Positions 1-9,597 of a stretch of DNA of 26,135 nt are shown here, one piece after another (position 1 is the first letter of the stretch; each line of letters opens with the position of its first letter). The notes beneath the pieces were generated by a model that was given only the letters and a program-made list of their open reading frames with translations, was not told the origin of the DNA and made no database searches. The stretch is from Boothiomyces macroporosus (lineage: Eukaryota > Chytridiomycota > Chytridiomycetes > Rhizophydiales > Terramycetaceae), in NCBI GenBank assembly GCA_027604185.1, contig JADGKB010000153.1:1-26135 (forward strand). The letters run 5' to 3'. The position numbers were made by a program, and so were the translations under genes.

Positions 1-118
1 CATTATTACAGTCCCCATTTAAATTCGTTAAAAATTGAAGTCAATGATTTTGGGTTTTACTTTAACATTTTTGTACTGTACATTTTTAAATTTGTTCAAC
101 TTTGAAACCCCCCACTAT

Positions 119-313
119 CTTGTGGATCAGTAGTTGGTATTTGGCTGGCAACTTGGGAACCGGTATAGGAATCATTGGATCTGTGATTGGTAATTTGAAC
201 CTAAAGCAGGAATGGGTCACCCCATGTTCATAAGTGTGGTTTCCAAGCAAATCCGGTCTGTAAATGTAAAGAAAGTTATTGGCCAGATCGATAGCTATGC
301 ATTTACAGAATAA
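119..313 (+). CDS. 3' part of a seven-helix membrane protein (first of three tandem paralogs)
   Basis: Two exons can be read: one ending at 189 and one at 210-313 (stop at 311-313), separated by a 20-base GT-AG intron at 190-209. The joined end reads GSVIGMGHPMFISVVSKQIR and matches the C-terminus of the intact downstream paralog (GSAIGMAHILFITIVFKEIR), including the intron position, which is the main support. The 5' limit is uncertain. I see no convincing homology to the paralog before about 119, and 1-118 is AT-rich without a usable frame, so the copy is either truncated here or continues through an unrecognised intron or beyond the window. The family is not one I recognise. Confidence 0.5.
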
Positions 314-399
314 AGAGTAAAATATTGCATTGTATTAGGGTTAGCCTTTCCGCCAATAGTGTCCCTTCTTAAAACAATGACCACGATGGTTTCCTAAAA

Positions 400-1403
400 A
401 TGAGCGCATTTATAAAGTACTTTAATCTGACTGTAGTGGATATGGATTTGATGGAGTAATTGATACCGGACTGGATTTCGCGGAAGGAATCAGCTACTTT
501 GCGGTTTCATTGGCTGGATTTTATATTTTGCTCACGCTCATAATGATAGTACAATTAGGGAGAGGATGGCTGAATTACAAGAAATCTAAAGTGTGGTTTT
601 TTGTATGGATGATCAATCTGCTTTTATTGTCGTACTATACTGTCATGTTGATACGCTACTCTGATTTGAATTGTCCCTTTACCGTATGGCTGTATAATAC
701 AATGGGAGTAATGGGATTGTATGTGGTAGTGCTGGGGTAATTCTATTTTCATTTAGCCAAATGGATATTCTCAAAGTATTTACCGTTAATTCCACTTTTT
801 TGACACCCGCGTTAATTTACAAGGGACAGGTAATATTTACCGTATATAATTTGATTACTATGGGCGGGCTATACGCAAGCGTAATCAACCTCGGCCAGCA
901 GCGACCAGCACTATTAGCCAAAGTATTTCAGATTAACAAAAGTGGCAAATGTATGGTTATATTGTCTTTGCAGTTACATGCGTTGCTTATGAAACGTTTC
1001 ATGCAGTGTTTGTTGCCAACGAAGTCATCGCGCAAGCCAAACTGAGACAAAAGTTACTCAATTTGACAAATGGAAGTATGGATAGAAAAGAGCTGGAAAC
1101 ATTCAACTATCTGTATTACTTGATTCTGATAGGAATTGCAATTGATTGGACTGCAGGTACCATTTGACTAATTAGGAATAATCTGGATAGCTAGTTGGTT
1201 CAACAAAGGAAACACAGCAAAGAGTATCGGGATGATAGGGTAATCTGATCTAACTTAGTTCTGCTATTGGTATGGCGCATATTCTATTCATTACTATTGT
1301 ATTCAAGGAAATCCGTTCTATCAATGTCAAAAAAATGAAAGCCAAAACAATTGATGCTACTCAGTCAGAAGTGCCAGTTCCTATATCCGTGTTGGACACA
1401 TAA
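400..1403 (+). CDS. intact seven-helix membrane protein, family not recognised
   Basis: Six exons: 400-416, 437-736, 757-922, 943-1156, 1176-1239 and 1259-1403. They are separated by introns of 20, 20, 20, 19 and 19 bases, all GTA...AG. The joined frame gives about 310 residues with roughly seven hydrophobic helices, starting around the segment GFYILLTLIMIVQLGRGWLN and ending with the helix before FKEIRSINVKKM, followed by a short polar tail. The start at 400 follows a run of A and gives a polar N-terminus without a signal peptide. The topology resembles a receptor or rhodopsin-type fold, but no diagnostic motif (DRY, or a retinal lysine in a clear context) is visible, so no function is assigned. 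A 3' fragment of a paralog lies upstream and a decayed copy downstream, indicating a tandem expansion. Confidence 0.75.
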
Positions 1404-1527
1404 TGTTTAATTTAGAGCGTGCTCAAATAATTCTAATCGAATATAACCATTATCTCTTTATAATTCGCTGCAATAGCGAATTTCTAATTTTTGTAGTTAA
1501 AATACGTAATTGACTTTGTCAAAAATA

Positions 1528-1843
1528 ACCGCATTTTCGATAGGACAAGGTTTAGATGGTGAGCTGAAACGGGGCTGGATTACTCGTTGCCCATCAATAT
1601 CATTGCCGTGATTTTTGTGTGTCTCTATTTGCTGCTTGCAATTGGTATGCTCATTCGAATATTCACAGGATGGCTCAATATTTCAAAAACTTCAAAAGTA
1701 TTCTATTTTTCAGTGTTTGTGAATATCTTGGTGTTTGTGAATATCTTGGTGATTGTATAGCGCCTTGTAATGTTGCAAGTTATTTTAATGCAGGCAACTG
1801 GATATCCTCAAAGTTTTTACAGTCAATAGCAAAATATTGACAG
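1528..1843 (+). pseudogene. decayed paralog of the seven-helix gene at 400-1403
   Basis: Homology to the intact neighbour starts at its second codon (TAFSIGQGLDG versus SAFINGYGFDG), but the ATG is lost. A one-base shift near 1560 changes frame. The new frame reads TGLDYSLPINIIAVIF and a first helix ending in GWLNISKTSKVFYF. An exact 18-base duplication (1713-1730 and 1731-1748) repeats six codons before a TAG. After an internal deletion, the segment QLDILKVFTVNSKILT matches QMDILKVFTVNSTFLT of the intact gene, and homology then ends. The first intron of the intact gene is precisely absent here, while an intron-like stretch (GTAATG...GCAG) survives before QLDILK. I conclude it is non-functional. 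Confidence 0.65.
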
Positions 1844-1986
1844 TAAAGAGAATTAATTACGCCCAAATGGTATTTACCCAGCTTCTAGTGGCAAATTGGA
1901 TAAATAGACTGTCCTTCCTGGACTGAATATTGTTTGATATAGTAGATTTGGTTCTCTGGGTAGCCCAAGGTAAATTTAAAACGTGT

Positions 1987-3597
1987 TTATTGCTTGTTTG
2001 CACATTTACCTCCCTGGCAGAATGTTGGCCACAAGGCACCGACTTTGATCTTTCTAAAAGATAGTCCAGTTCGGAATTGATCTAGCCGGTATATAGCTTC
2101 TTCCCAGCTTCTATTTGGAGACCCCCATAACACTTCAGCAGCTGCAAAAGCCCTTGGAAACAATATGGCTTGCACGTCATCATTATCCACCAATTCACTC
2201 CACATTGCTACTTCGCCACCAAGCACCAAGTGACTTGATTTTGGATCGACACCAAGCAACGGATCATATTCATACACAGTTCGCCAGGTTTTGTACGGAT
2301 CACACCAAGAATTTAATCCAGAAACAAAGTTTCCTCTTCCACAATCCAAGTACCATTCTTTATACGGACTGGCAATCACGCTGTACCCTAAATTCACCAG
2401 CTTTTGAACAGATTCTTGTCCAATCCATGCTTGGATTACACTACCAGTCATATTAATTTGATGGTCCAACACAGTTTCTTCCCAAAATATAGTTTGTTTC
2501 TTGCTATCTTTAGCGTATTGTTTCACTGAATGTGTAAAATTAGAAAGTAATTGATCAAGCGTCATTCCAGTAGAGTTCAAGTACTGGCTTACACCAGGAT
2601 CAGACAGGTAGCAGTTTGAGTTTACCTCATCACTGCCTAAGTGAATATACTGATCAGAGAATATGCGCGATTGTTCTGCAATAAATTGTTGGATAATATC
2701 AAGATTCTTCTTTTTGGTGATATCAATTTGCCCACAAGGCGGTTCGTTGCAGTAGCTAGTCCAAGGTTGCTTATTATCACATACAATGAAATCCTTAATC
2801 TTCCAAGCAGTGGTATGGCCTGGCATATCAAATTCAGGAATCACTCTAATACCCCTGATATAAGCATAGTTTATAATTTCTTTAACATCGCGTTTGCTGT
2901 AGATTTGCCATGGAGAGTACGGATTGAGCGGGACGATATTGGATTCAAGAGGAAAGCTTTGCGAATCAACAATGTGCCAGTGAAACACATTCATCTTTGC
3001 TGCTTCCATTCCGTCCATGATTGAAAAGATGTTTTCCTTGCTGATAAAGTGCCTAGAAGTATCCAAAAGAAGTCCACGGTGCTTGTACTGTGGGTAATCG
3101 GATATTTGCCATGGAGTGTTTTGAATGCGAAACCCTTGTTGGACATTTAGATTTGAGCATCTGTGGGATTGTAACACGAACGCAGGGACAGACGTGATTG
3201 GTGTAATTAATTGAGAAAGCGATTCCAAGGCTCTCTTTGCACCAATACCATAGTTGGATTGGATAAGAATCGGGCCTGTTGATGGAACAGTCAAGTTGTA
3301 CGATTCATCAGCGGTAATGCCGGCATCAGAATTAGCAATATAGACTTTGATTAGCGTTTTGTCAGTGCCTGTTGGACAGCCATCGGCAAAGAATATCTGT
3401 TGGTACCTTTGTGCGTTCTGCATAAAGTAATCTGACTGTTTATCCATCAAGCTGAACTGGACATTGCCAGAAATCGCTCTACTTTCCGTTCCAAAGTTAA
3501 CCTGCTGAGGACGCGGCAACAGTAGGTTGTTTGGAATCGAAGAGTTTGTTGCAGTAATGAACTGGGACTGTACTGTCGCAAAGAGAAGAGACAACAT
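1987..3597 (-). CDS. beta-N-acetylhexosaminidase, glycoside hydrolase family 20
   Basis: A single 536-residue exon. GH20 enzymes remove terminal N-acetylhexosamine from chitin fragments and glycans, using a substrate-assisted mechanism with an adjacent Asp-Glu pair. Visible signatures: the substrate-binding arginine in HRGLLLDTSRH (about 173-183), the barrel segment MNVFHWHIVDSQSFP (about 202-216), EFDMPGHTTAW (about 255-265), the catalytic pair in HLGSDEVNSNC (D323-E324), and downstream WEETV, AWIG and GGEVAMWSELVD. Residues 1-12 are hydrophobic and could be a short signal peptide. Several N-x-S/T sites fit a secreted or lysosomal protein. The length is normal for a eukaryotic enzyme (about 530-560). 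It is intronless in a region where most genes have introns. Wall remodelling or chitin recycling is the likely role. Confidence 0.95.
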   Translation of the reverse strand: MLSLLFATVQSQFITATNSSIPNNLLLPRPQQVNFGTESRAISGNVQFSLMDKQSDYFMQNAQRYQQIFFADGCPTGTDKTLIKVYIANSDAGITADESYNLTVPSTGPILIQSNYGIGAKRALESLSQLITPITSVPAFVLQSHRCSNLNVQQGFRIQNTPWQISDYPQYKHRGLLLDTSRHFISKENIFSIMDGMEAAKMNVFHWHIVDSQSFPLESNIVPLNPYSPWQIYSKRDVKEIINYAYIRGIRVIPEFDMPGHTTAWKIKDFIVCDNKQPWTSYCNEPPCGQIDITKKKNLDIIQQFIAEQSRIFSDQYIHLGSDEVNSNCYLSDPGVSQYLNSTGMTLDQLLSNFTHSVKQYAKDSKKQTIFWEETVLDHQINMTGSVIQAWIGQESVQKLVNLGYSVIASPYKEWYLDCGRGNFVSGLNSWCDPYKTWRTVYEYDPLLGVDPKSSHLVLGGEVAMWSELVDNDDVQAILFPRAFAAAEVLWGSPNRSWEEAIYRLDQFRTGLSFRKIKVGALWPTFCQGGKCANKQ

Positions 3598-3947
3598 GCG
3601 GAAAATACTTTAGAGGTCTGTTTAAAGGGAGGCAGGGGCAATATGGACACGCATGAAAGGTCATTTCCTTTTCAATAAACACAAGGGGAGGTAATTGACC
3701 AATCGTGATTCAAGATTAGCTCTGTTTATCATACCAAGGGCATGAATCAAGCAGAGATAAATCAAAGTGAGGTAGAGTTAATGTTAAGCGGATATGGTGA
3801 GTTAACATCAAAATAAAAGTACTGCTGGCTAAGATTAAGAGCTGGCCATTTGCAAAAGGATAACAGTAATTGCCAGGCTAAGAGAGTAAAGGGGTTAATA
3901 ATACCTAGATCTAGTAGAAAGTAACCCAGTGGGACAATGTACATTTT
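3598..3947. other. intergenic stretch, no supported gene
   Basis: This lies between the hexosaminidase start and the small membrane protein stop, both on the minus strand. It must hold the hexosaminidase promoter. A 60-codon minus-strand frame (3762-3944) begins three bases after the neighbour's stop and is hydrophobic, but it has no homolog I recognise and was not called. Confidence 0.4.
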
Positions 3948-4232
3948 TTATTTCTTGTAAACTTGTTTTTCTTCCTCTGACAGACTAAAGAAATCGCTCC
4001 TCCATTTCTCAAAGCCTCTTCTGATAGAAGAAAAAGCATGTTCATTTGGTCCAAAATCCATTACTAATACCATGTACCCAAGCGACAGTATTCCCACACA
4101 GTGACCAAAAATTCTTCCGTATTTGATTGGCTTGGATATCGATGGGACTTGGTTCAACACTCTGCGTCTGTATTTCATGAATTTCCTGCTTACTGCTACT
4201 TCGGCAGGCACCATTTCATTGTAGTAACCCAT
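3948..4232 (-). CDS. small single-helix membrane protein, function unknown
   Basis: 94 residues if translation starts at MGYYNEMVPAE (4232). A start at 4289 would add 19 Phe/Asn-rich residues but would overlap the upstream region of the NME5 gene. Layout: a basic N-terminal part with KFMKYRRR (about 18-24), one hydrophobic helix (about 41-58), then a charged tail containing DFGPNEHAFSSIRRGF and FFSLSEEEKQ. A basic N-terminus plus one helix and a charged tail is typical of small mitochondrial inner-membrane proteins, but this is inference and I do not recognise the family. It is divergently transcribed from NME5, so the two may share a promoter. Confidence 0.6.
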   Translation of the reverse strand: MGYYNEMVPAEVAVSRKFMKYRRRVLNQVPSISKPIKYGRIFGHCVGILSLGYMVLVMDFGPNEHAFSSIRRGFEKWRSDFFSLSEEEKQVYKK

Positions 4233-4439
4233 TTGAATTTGATTTTCAAAAAAAATATTTGAGTTCCATAAACAAATAATATTGAGCATGTCTGTAGTTT
4301 GGCCGTCTCAGCAGTCAGAGATCGTCTCTATACCCTAAGGATCCTGTCCTCTAAACCTCTTTCATCAGACGGCGGAGCGACAGGGCAATTGGAAATAACC
4401 ATTAAAAATCAAACGTCATTTTTTGTACGCGAAAACAGA

Positions 4440-5108
4440 ATGGAGAAAGCGCTGTTGCTATTACAACCCAACGTAACTCGCTTTGAGCATAATGTCAAAT
4501 TAAAATTAAAGAATCAGGGATACAAGTTCTTGGATGTAATTACCCTTTGAATTAGAAAATAGTCGCAAAATTAACGCCAGAGCAAGCAACGGATTTCTTT
4601 CAAGACAAGATGGATATGCCAAATTTCAATGAATTGATAGACTTTATGACTAGCGGACCCGTCGTCGCGTTTATTGTATCCAGACAGAATGTGTTTGACG
4701 AGTTGACAAACACTGTTGGCAGAGAAAACCCTACAGTAGCAAAAGCAGAGACACCAGACAGGTAAATATTGCTAATTCAGTTTAAGAGCTCACTATGGAG
4801 AATCAAGATTGAAAAATGGATTCCACTACAGCGAGAGCATCGAACATGCCAAGAAAGAAATCCAGTTCTTTTTCCCCAATAGTAATACTATATTAACAAG
4901 ATATCGTTGAGCCTCTGCCAACTATGGAAAACACCAAACTGTTTTTGGAGGATGCAGTCTACCCAATCCTGCTCACGGGAATGACTGCGTTGTGTAAAGA
5001 GAAACCTCAAAATCCTGTCGTAATTTATTTTAATTGTAGGAATGGCTGGGCGATTGGCTGCTAAATCACAATCCAAACAAGCCAATTATCCAAGAGCCCC
5101 CTGAATAA
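4440..5108 (+). CDS. NME5: NME5/RSP23-type nucleoside diphosphate kinase homolog with DPY-30 motif
   Basis: Five exons: 4440-4535, 4556-4761, 4781-4881, 4901-5019 and 5040-5108. Introns are 20, 19, 19 and 20 bases, giving 196 residues against about 212 in animals. NME5 orthologs are radial-spoke and axoneme proteins. The NDK domain runs from MEKALLLLQPN through KLTPEQATDFF, FMTSGPVVAFIV and NGFHYSESIEHAKKEI. It is followed by a DPY-30 dimerisation motif (YPILLTGMTALCKEKP, then EWLGDWLLNHNPNKP), the diagnostic NME5 architecture. The histidine of the active-site segment is kept (FHYSES), but the usual IKPD lysine is replaced (LQPN), so kinase activity is doubtful. The same frame is open upstream of 4440 without an ATG, so a slightly longer N-terminus behind an unrecognised intron is possible. 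DNAI1 begins 38 bases downstream. Confidence 0.9.
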
Positions 5109-5146
5109 ATGGTATATCTTTGCTTTAAAATTTACGCGTTTTTCAG

Positions 5147-7225
5147 ATGAAATCAACCAGAAAGATTAAAGTAACTGCTGAAAACCAGCTGCAACAAAAG
5201 AGCTTGTCCCAAAACTCTTTGAAATCGACTGAAGAGCCACCAAATGCCACTGACGACTGGCTACCTGTACTTTTTACTAATTGTAGCCCAAAGTGCTGTT
5301 GAAGCCAAAAGGACAGCTGGAACTGACTGAAAAAGAGCTAGAAGAGGAATTTACAAGGATTTTGAATGCAAATAACCCACACGCACCCCAGAATATTTCA
5401 AGGTACAATAACAAGGAGCGTATTTTCAAGACGGTGGCGAATATGGAGCACGTCTCTTTCCATTTCGAGTTTGACGGGTACTTGATTTACACTGCCACTG
5501 AAGAAGAAGAGCAACCAAAACAGGAGGGTGAAGCAACGGATGGAACTGCAGAAGAAATTGTTAGAACTACTATGATGGAGCAAGAGGAAGACAAGAAAGC
5601 AAAAATCCCAGTTAGAAATCAATTCAATTACAGTGAAAGAGCTGCTCAAACTGTCAACAATCCATTCAGAGAGCGTTCTACTAATACTGAACCACCACCA
5701 CAACGACCTTTCAGCGCAACAGTAAACCAATGGTCTATTTATGATGACTATATGGAAGACTTGATGCTGAAAGAACGAGCGGCAAAAGAAAAAGCCAAAG
5801 TAAGCTGCATTAACACAGGGTGCTGGTGGTGCTGTTAAGGGACACAAGGACGATGACAAGGGACTATTGCCATCTGACAATCATACAGAAGATGTATACT
5901 ACAAGAACCCAGAGTTGCGCAAAGTTATGATTGTTGCTGAACGAATGGCAAACCAAAACACGTTTGACGAAATATCGCAGGACTACAAGTATTGGGAAGA
6001 TGCTTCTGATGAATTGGGCGACAAGAAATGTAATTGCGGTTAATATTAGCTGGTAGTTTGCTCCCACTTTGGAAATTTGGGTTTCAAAAAGAGAAAAAGA
6101 AGCAAGTTACGAGTGTTTGTTGGTCACCACAGTTCAGTGACTTGTTTGTAGTGGGGTATGGTTCTTACGACTTTTCCCATCAGGGACCAGGTACTTTAAG
6201 CTAATCCAGGAATGATCGCGTGCTTTACTTTAAAGAACCCATCGTACCCCGAATACGTATACCAGACTGATTCTGGTGTAATGAGTGTGCATTTCCATCC
6301 CCAGCATCCGTCAATGATTGCAGTTGGATTATACGACGGTAACGTTTTAGTGTACAATATCCAAAAAAAGACTGATCAACCCGTCTTCAAATGCCAAACT
6401 AAAGGGGGAAGACACTCAGATCCAGTTTGGCAGGTATGGTGGCAAAACGACGATTTGGACGATAACCTAAACTTTTTCTCTGTTTCATCCGACGGAAGGG
6501 TAATCAGATGGACTCTCCTAAAGAACGAACTCTTGTACACGGATGTTATACAGCTAAAGTACGATCCAGTCACTGAGGAGGAAGAGAAGCTGTTTACGTT
6601 GGCTGGCGGGTGCTGCTTTGATTTCCACAAAAAGACTGATCACTTGTTCATGGTTGGTACTGAAGAAGGCAAAATGTACAAGTGCTCTAAAGAATACTCT
6701 TCTGAACATTTGCTCACTTTTGATGTAAGAATAGCTAATGCTAGGGACACCATATGGCTGTATATGGAGTAAAGTATAACCCATTCAACAGCAATTACTT
6801 GATTTCTTGCTCTGCTGATTGGACAGTAAAGATTTGGGACCACAACGAACCAAAGCCAATCCTGACATTTGATTTGAATGGCAGTGTTGGAGACGTCGCT
6901 TGGTCTCCTTACTCTTCTACTGTATTTTCAGCGGTAACAGCCGAAGGAAAAGTAAGTCTTTTTGACGTAGGCGTTTGTATTTGACTTGAGCGTAAACAAG
7001 TATGCCCCAATGTGCGAGCAAATGATTGTTAGGAAAGCAAAATTGACGCACATTAGCTTCAATCCATTTGACCCTATTCTTTTGGTCGGAGACGATAGAG
7101 GCCAAGTTGTATCGCTGAAACTGTCTCCAAACTTGAGAAAGATGAGTGGCTCGACAGATGAAGAAGCAGAAAAGCTGCAGAACGTTATTGATGCTGCAAA
7201 AGGCAAATCCAACCTCTCTTACTAA
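5147..7225 (+). CDS. DNAI1: axonemal dynein intermediate chain 1 (outer arm IC)
   Basis: Seven exons: 5147-5266, 5287-5799, 5819-6029, 6050-6190, 6210-6724, 6745-6951 and 6971-7225. Introns are 20, 19, 20, 19, 20 and 19 bases, giving 653 residues (human DNAI1 is about 699). Orthologs anchor outer-arm dynein to doublet microtubules. The N-terminal signature is LELTEKELEEEFTRILNANN (about 51-70) followed by PHAPQNI. A charged central part leads to AERMANQNTFDEISQDYKYW and SGSLLPLWKFG, then a WD-repeat propeller with CFTLKNPSYPEY, DGNVLVYN, HSDPVWQVWWQ, SCSADWTVKIWDH, VGDVAWSPYSSTVFSAV and VGDDRGQVVSLKLSPNLRKM. Similarity spans the full length, so each splice junction is well constrained. The gene implies motile flagella. 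Confidence 0.97.
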
Positions 7226-7232
7226 TAAATTA

Positions 7233-7314
7233 TCTAGTTTTGGTTTGTACTACCTCTGCCAACAGAGAAATTCTCTAGTTTTGGTTTGTACTACCTCTGC
7301 CAACAGAGAAATTC
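7233..7314. repeat. 41-base tandem duplication, two copies
   Basis: Two consecutive copies of a 41-base unit beginning TCTAGTTTTGGTTTG (7233-7273 and 7274-7314), essentially identical. The array starts eight bases after the DNAI1 stop, so it probably lies in the 3' untranslated region. The near identity suggests a recent duplication. Confidence 0.85.
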
Positions 7315-7587
7315 TCTATTCTATTGCTGGCGCAACAGCTTTGGCAATGGTAAACTGCTCTTGCTTTGTGTCTGGACCTAATATCTAGAGAATATGAGGT
7401 AATTATCAGAGCGTGCCGGTATTACATACACAGCGAAATTGCATGTAGTCGAACGTGGAATTTCACAGTGTACATAATTGAAATAGAGAACCGGAACAAC
7501 GTTTACAATGCACCGGATCCCCACTACTATTTACATAGAAGATGGATCCACGGATAAAAAGTGTTTATTACTAGTATATCAATGAAT
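7315..7587. other. intergenic region between convergent DNAI1 and eL31
   Basis: This holds the 3' ends of two converging genes. A short plus-strand frame ending at 7386 is open but has no recognisable homolog. No tRNA fold or conserved gene was found here. Confidence 0.4.
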
Positions 7588-7959
7588 TTAGTTGTCTTCA
7601 ACAACTTCGGTTTGGAGTCCCTTGAAGGAAGCAACAGTGACTGGAGTAACGTAGGTGAACAACTTTTGCTTTGCGTTTTCGTCGTCGTTACGTTTTCTAG
7701 CCAAACGGACACGGATTCTGTAAGCAACACCCTTGACTCCTCCTTTCCAGACTTCCTTGTTCAAAGATGGGTCCAAACGAACATCGTCAGTTCCCATGGT
7801 CTTCTTGGCAAAGTCTCTGATGACTTTGACTGCCTTTGGAGCGCGCTTCTTGAAAGTGGTTCCGTGCAAGTGCTTGTGCAAGTGAATGGTGTATTCACGA
7901 GTGATAACTTCGTTCAAAGCAGACTTTTTGGTTTCCTTCTTGACTTGTTCCTTGGCCAT
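7588..7959 (-). CDS. RPL31: large-subunit ribosomal protein eL31
   Basis: A single exon of 123 residues, the usual eL31 length. eL31 lies near the peptide exit tunnel of the 60S subunit. Signatures: [70 protein letters not shown] and a C-terminal acidic VVEDN. The start [17 protein letters not shown] is chosen because it matches the family N-terminus and follows ACTAAA. The open frame further upstream shows no homology. It is divergent from the P2 gene, and the two start codons are 161 bases apart. Confidence 0.97.
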   Translation of the reverse strand: MAKEQVKKETKKSALNEVITREYTIHLHKHLHGTTFKKRAPKAVKVIRDFAKKTMGTDDVRLDPSLNKEVWKGGVKGVAYRIRVRLARKRNDDENAKQKLFTYVTPVTVASFKGLQTEVVEDN

Positions 7960-8120
7960 TTTAGTGTAAGAAATCCAAAAAAAATTTTGACCTTTTAACT
8001 CACCAGCCACTTCTCTAAATATTCCGTACATTTTGATTGGCCAGAATTTTTTTAAGGTGCTCATATTTTTTTAAACCTCGCAGATTTCTTTACTTTTGGC
8101 TCAAACTTGCTTGTATCAAA
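7960..8120. promoter_or_regulatory. shared promoter region of divergent eL31 and P2 genes
   Basis: 161 bases separate the two start codons, so both ribosomal protein genes must be driven from here. The stretch contains poly-A/T tracts (near 7977-7984, 8047-8053 and 8067-8073) and a GATTGGCC block (8034-8041) whose reverse complement contains CCAAT. Nucleosome-excluding A/T tracts are common at fungal ribosomal protein promoters; their function here is inferred. Confidence 0.6.
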
Positions 8121-8444
8121 ATGAAATACTTGGCTGCCTACTTACTCGCTAACCTTGCTGGAGACGCTTCTGAATCCAAAATCAACGAAATTCTCGCTGC
8201 TGTCGGTATCGATGCTGACTCTGAAAGAATCAACACCCTTATCACTGAATTAAGCGGAAAGGACATTAACGAAGTTATTGCTGAAGGTGCAACCAAACTC
8301 GCTTCCGTCCCAGCTGGTGGTGCTGCCCCAGCTGCTGCTGCCGGAGGTGCCGCTGCTGGAGGTGCTGCTGCTGCTGCAGTTGAAGAAAAGGAAGAAGAAA
8401 AGGAAGAATCCGATGAAGATATGGGCTTCGGTTTGTTCGATTAA
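8121..8444 (+). CDS. RPLP2: 60S acidic ribosomal protein P2
   Basis: A single exon of 107 residues. P2 pairs with P1 on the uL10 stalk and recruits translation GTPases. The N-terminal dimerisation domain begins [15 protein letters not shown] and continues with [18 protein letters not shown] and [17 protein letters not shown]. An alanine/glycine hinge (about 70-92) precedes an acidic tail ending [11 protein letters not shown], the conserved stalk C-terminus. The MKYLAAYLL start distinguishes P2 from P1. Codon choice favours C-ending codons more than neighbouring genes, as expected for a highly expressed gene. It is intronless. Confidence 0.98.
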   Translation: MKYLAAYLLANLAGDASESKINEILAAVGIDADSERINTLITELSGKDINEVIAEGATKLASVPAGGAAPAAAAGGAAAGGAAAAAVEEKEEEKEESDEDMGFGLFD

Positions 8445-8560
8445 TCTAATGATTTATTGTTATAATAAAACATCTTCTCACACACGTTGTAATTGAATTC
8501 TCAAACGGGACGCTGCACTAGAGGGGTTTCTGTAATGAAATTATTTTCACCAACAGATAA

Positions 8561-9583
8561 ATGAGCTTTTGCTCCAGATTGCCAAAGATTGAATTGCATG
8601 CCCACTTGAACGGGTCATTGACGGAGGATATTATCATGGAATTGATCGGCGACAATGCGCACCTCTCTGCAGAATACTTGATTGTACTTGTTCCTAACCC
8701 AGTTTAAAGACACATGTTCAAATATTGGATACACCAACTTTTTTGGGATGTTTGGCAAGTTCATTTACAAGCTAACCACCACTAAAATACAAATTGAGCA
8801 AATTACTAAAAGAGTCGTTGAGCTGTTTGCCAAGGACAATTGCAAATACTTGGAGTTGCGAACCACGCCAAGAGAAACCAGTACAATGTCAAAAAAAGAA
8901 TACATTGAAGGGCTGTTGGATGGAATCAGAGATTCGCCAATCTCTGTGCGATTGCTAATATCTATGGATCGTAGACATACCGCTCATGAGTCTCTAAAAG
9001 TACTGGAAATTGTAAAGGAAATCAATAATCCGTTGATTGTTGGAGTCGACTTGTGTGGAGACCCCGCTAAAGGCGATTTCATTACAGACATGAAGCCTGC
9101 ACTTTTGTATGCCAAAGAAATTGGATTAAAAGGTATTAGATTGGTAACATAGTAACAACCCACCTTTCTGAACTGCCAAATGTTGACCAAGAGACCTGGG
9201 ACATTCTTCAAACTAGACCAGACAGGGTTGGCCACTGTATTTATCTTGATGAAAAGAGCACCAAGTTCATCAAGGAAAACAAAATCCCGATCGAAATCTG
9301 TCTTTCTTCAAATATCTGTTGCAAGGCAGTAAACTCGATTGAAGAGCATCACGTTAAAGAATTTATCGACCATCCAATAGCTCTATGCACCGATGATATT
9401 GGGGTTTTCAAATCCACTTTGACACAAGAGTATGAAATGGTAGAAAATGGTCTGGGATTGAGTAAACAAGATCTATTTAATCTTTCTTTACGCTCCATCG
9501 ATTGCATATTTGACGAAGCAATGAAACCTGTTTTAAAGAAGCAATGGCTAGAATTTTCCAATCAAGAGTTTGAAAATAAATAG
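8561..9583 (+). CDS. ADAL: adenosine deaminase-like protein, N6-methyl-AMP deaminase type
   Basis: Three exons: 8561-8683, 8703-9132 and 9153-9583, with 19- and 20-base introns, giving 327 residues. ADAL/MAPDA proteins hydrolyse N6-methyl-AMP to IMP, clearing methylated nucleotides from RNA turnover. Zinc and catalytic signatures of the amidohydrolase fold are present: LPKIELHAHLNGSL (H13, H15), THLSELPN (H188, E191), RVGHCIYLD (H212) and ALCTDDIGVF (D265-D266). Also present are KYLELRTTPRET and IVGVDLCGDP, which favour ADAL over classical adenosine deaminase. The second intron starts before the apparent frame ends; removing 9133-9152 gives GLKVTTHLSE, which matches the family. NPHP1 starts only 14 bases downstream. 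Confidence 0.93.
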
Positions 9584-9597
9584 TTTACGCGTTTAGC

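Noticed and set aside
3762..3944. Minus-strand 60-codon hydrophobic frame directly after the small membrane protein
   Set aside because: No homology, hydrophobic by AT-rich composition, and no supporting splice or neighbour context.
4288..4439. Upstream first exon for NME5 from the ATG at 4288
   Set aside because: No GT-AG intron of plausible size restores the frame from this ATG; the start at 4440 coincides with the first NDK strand.
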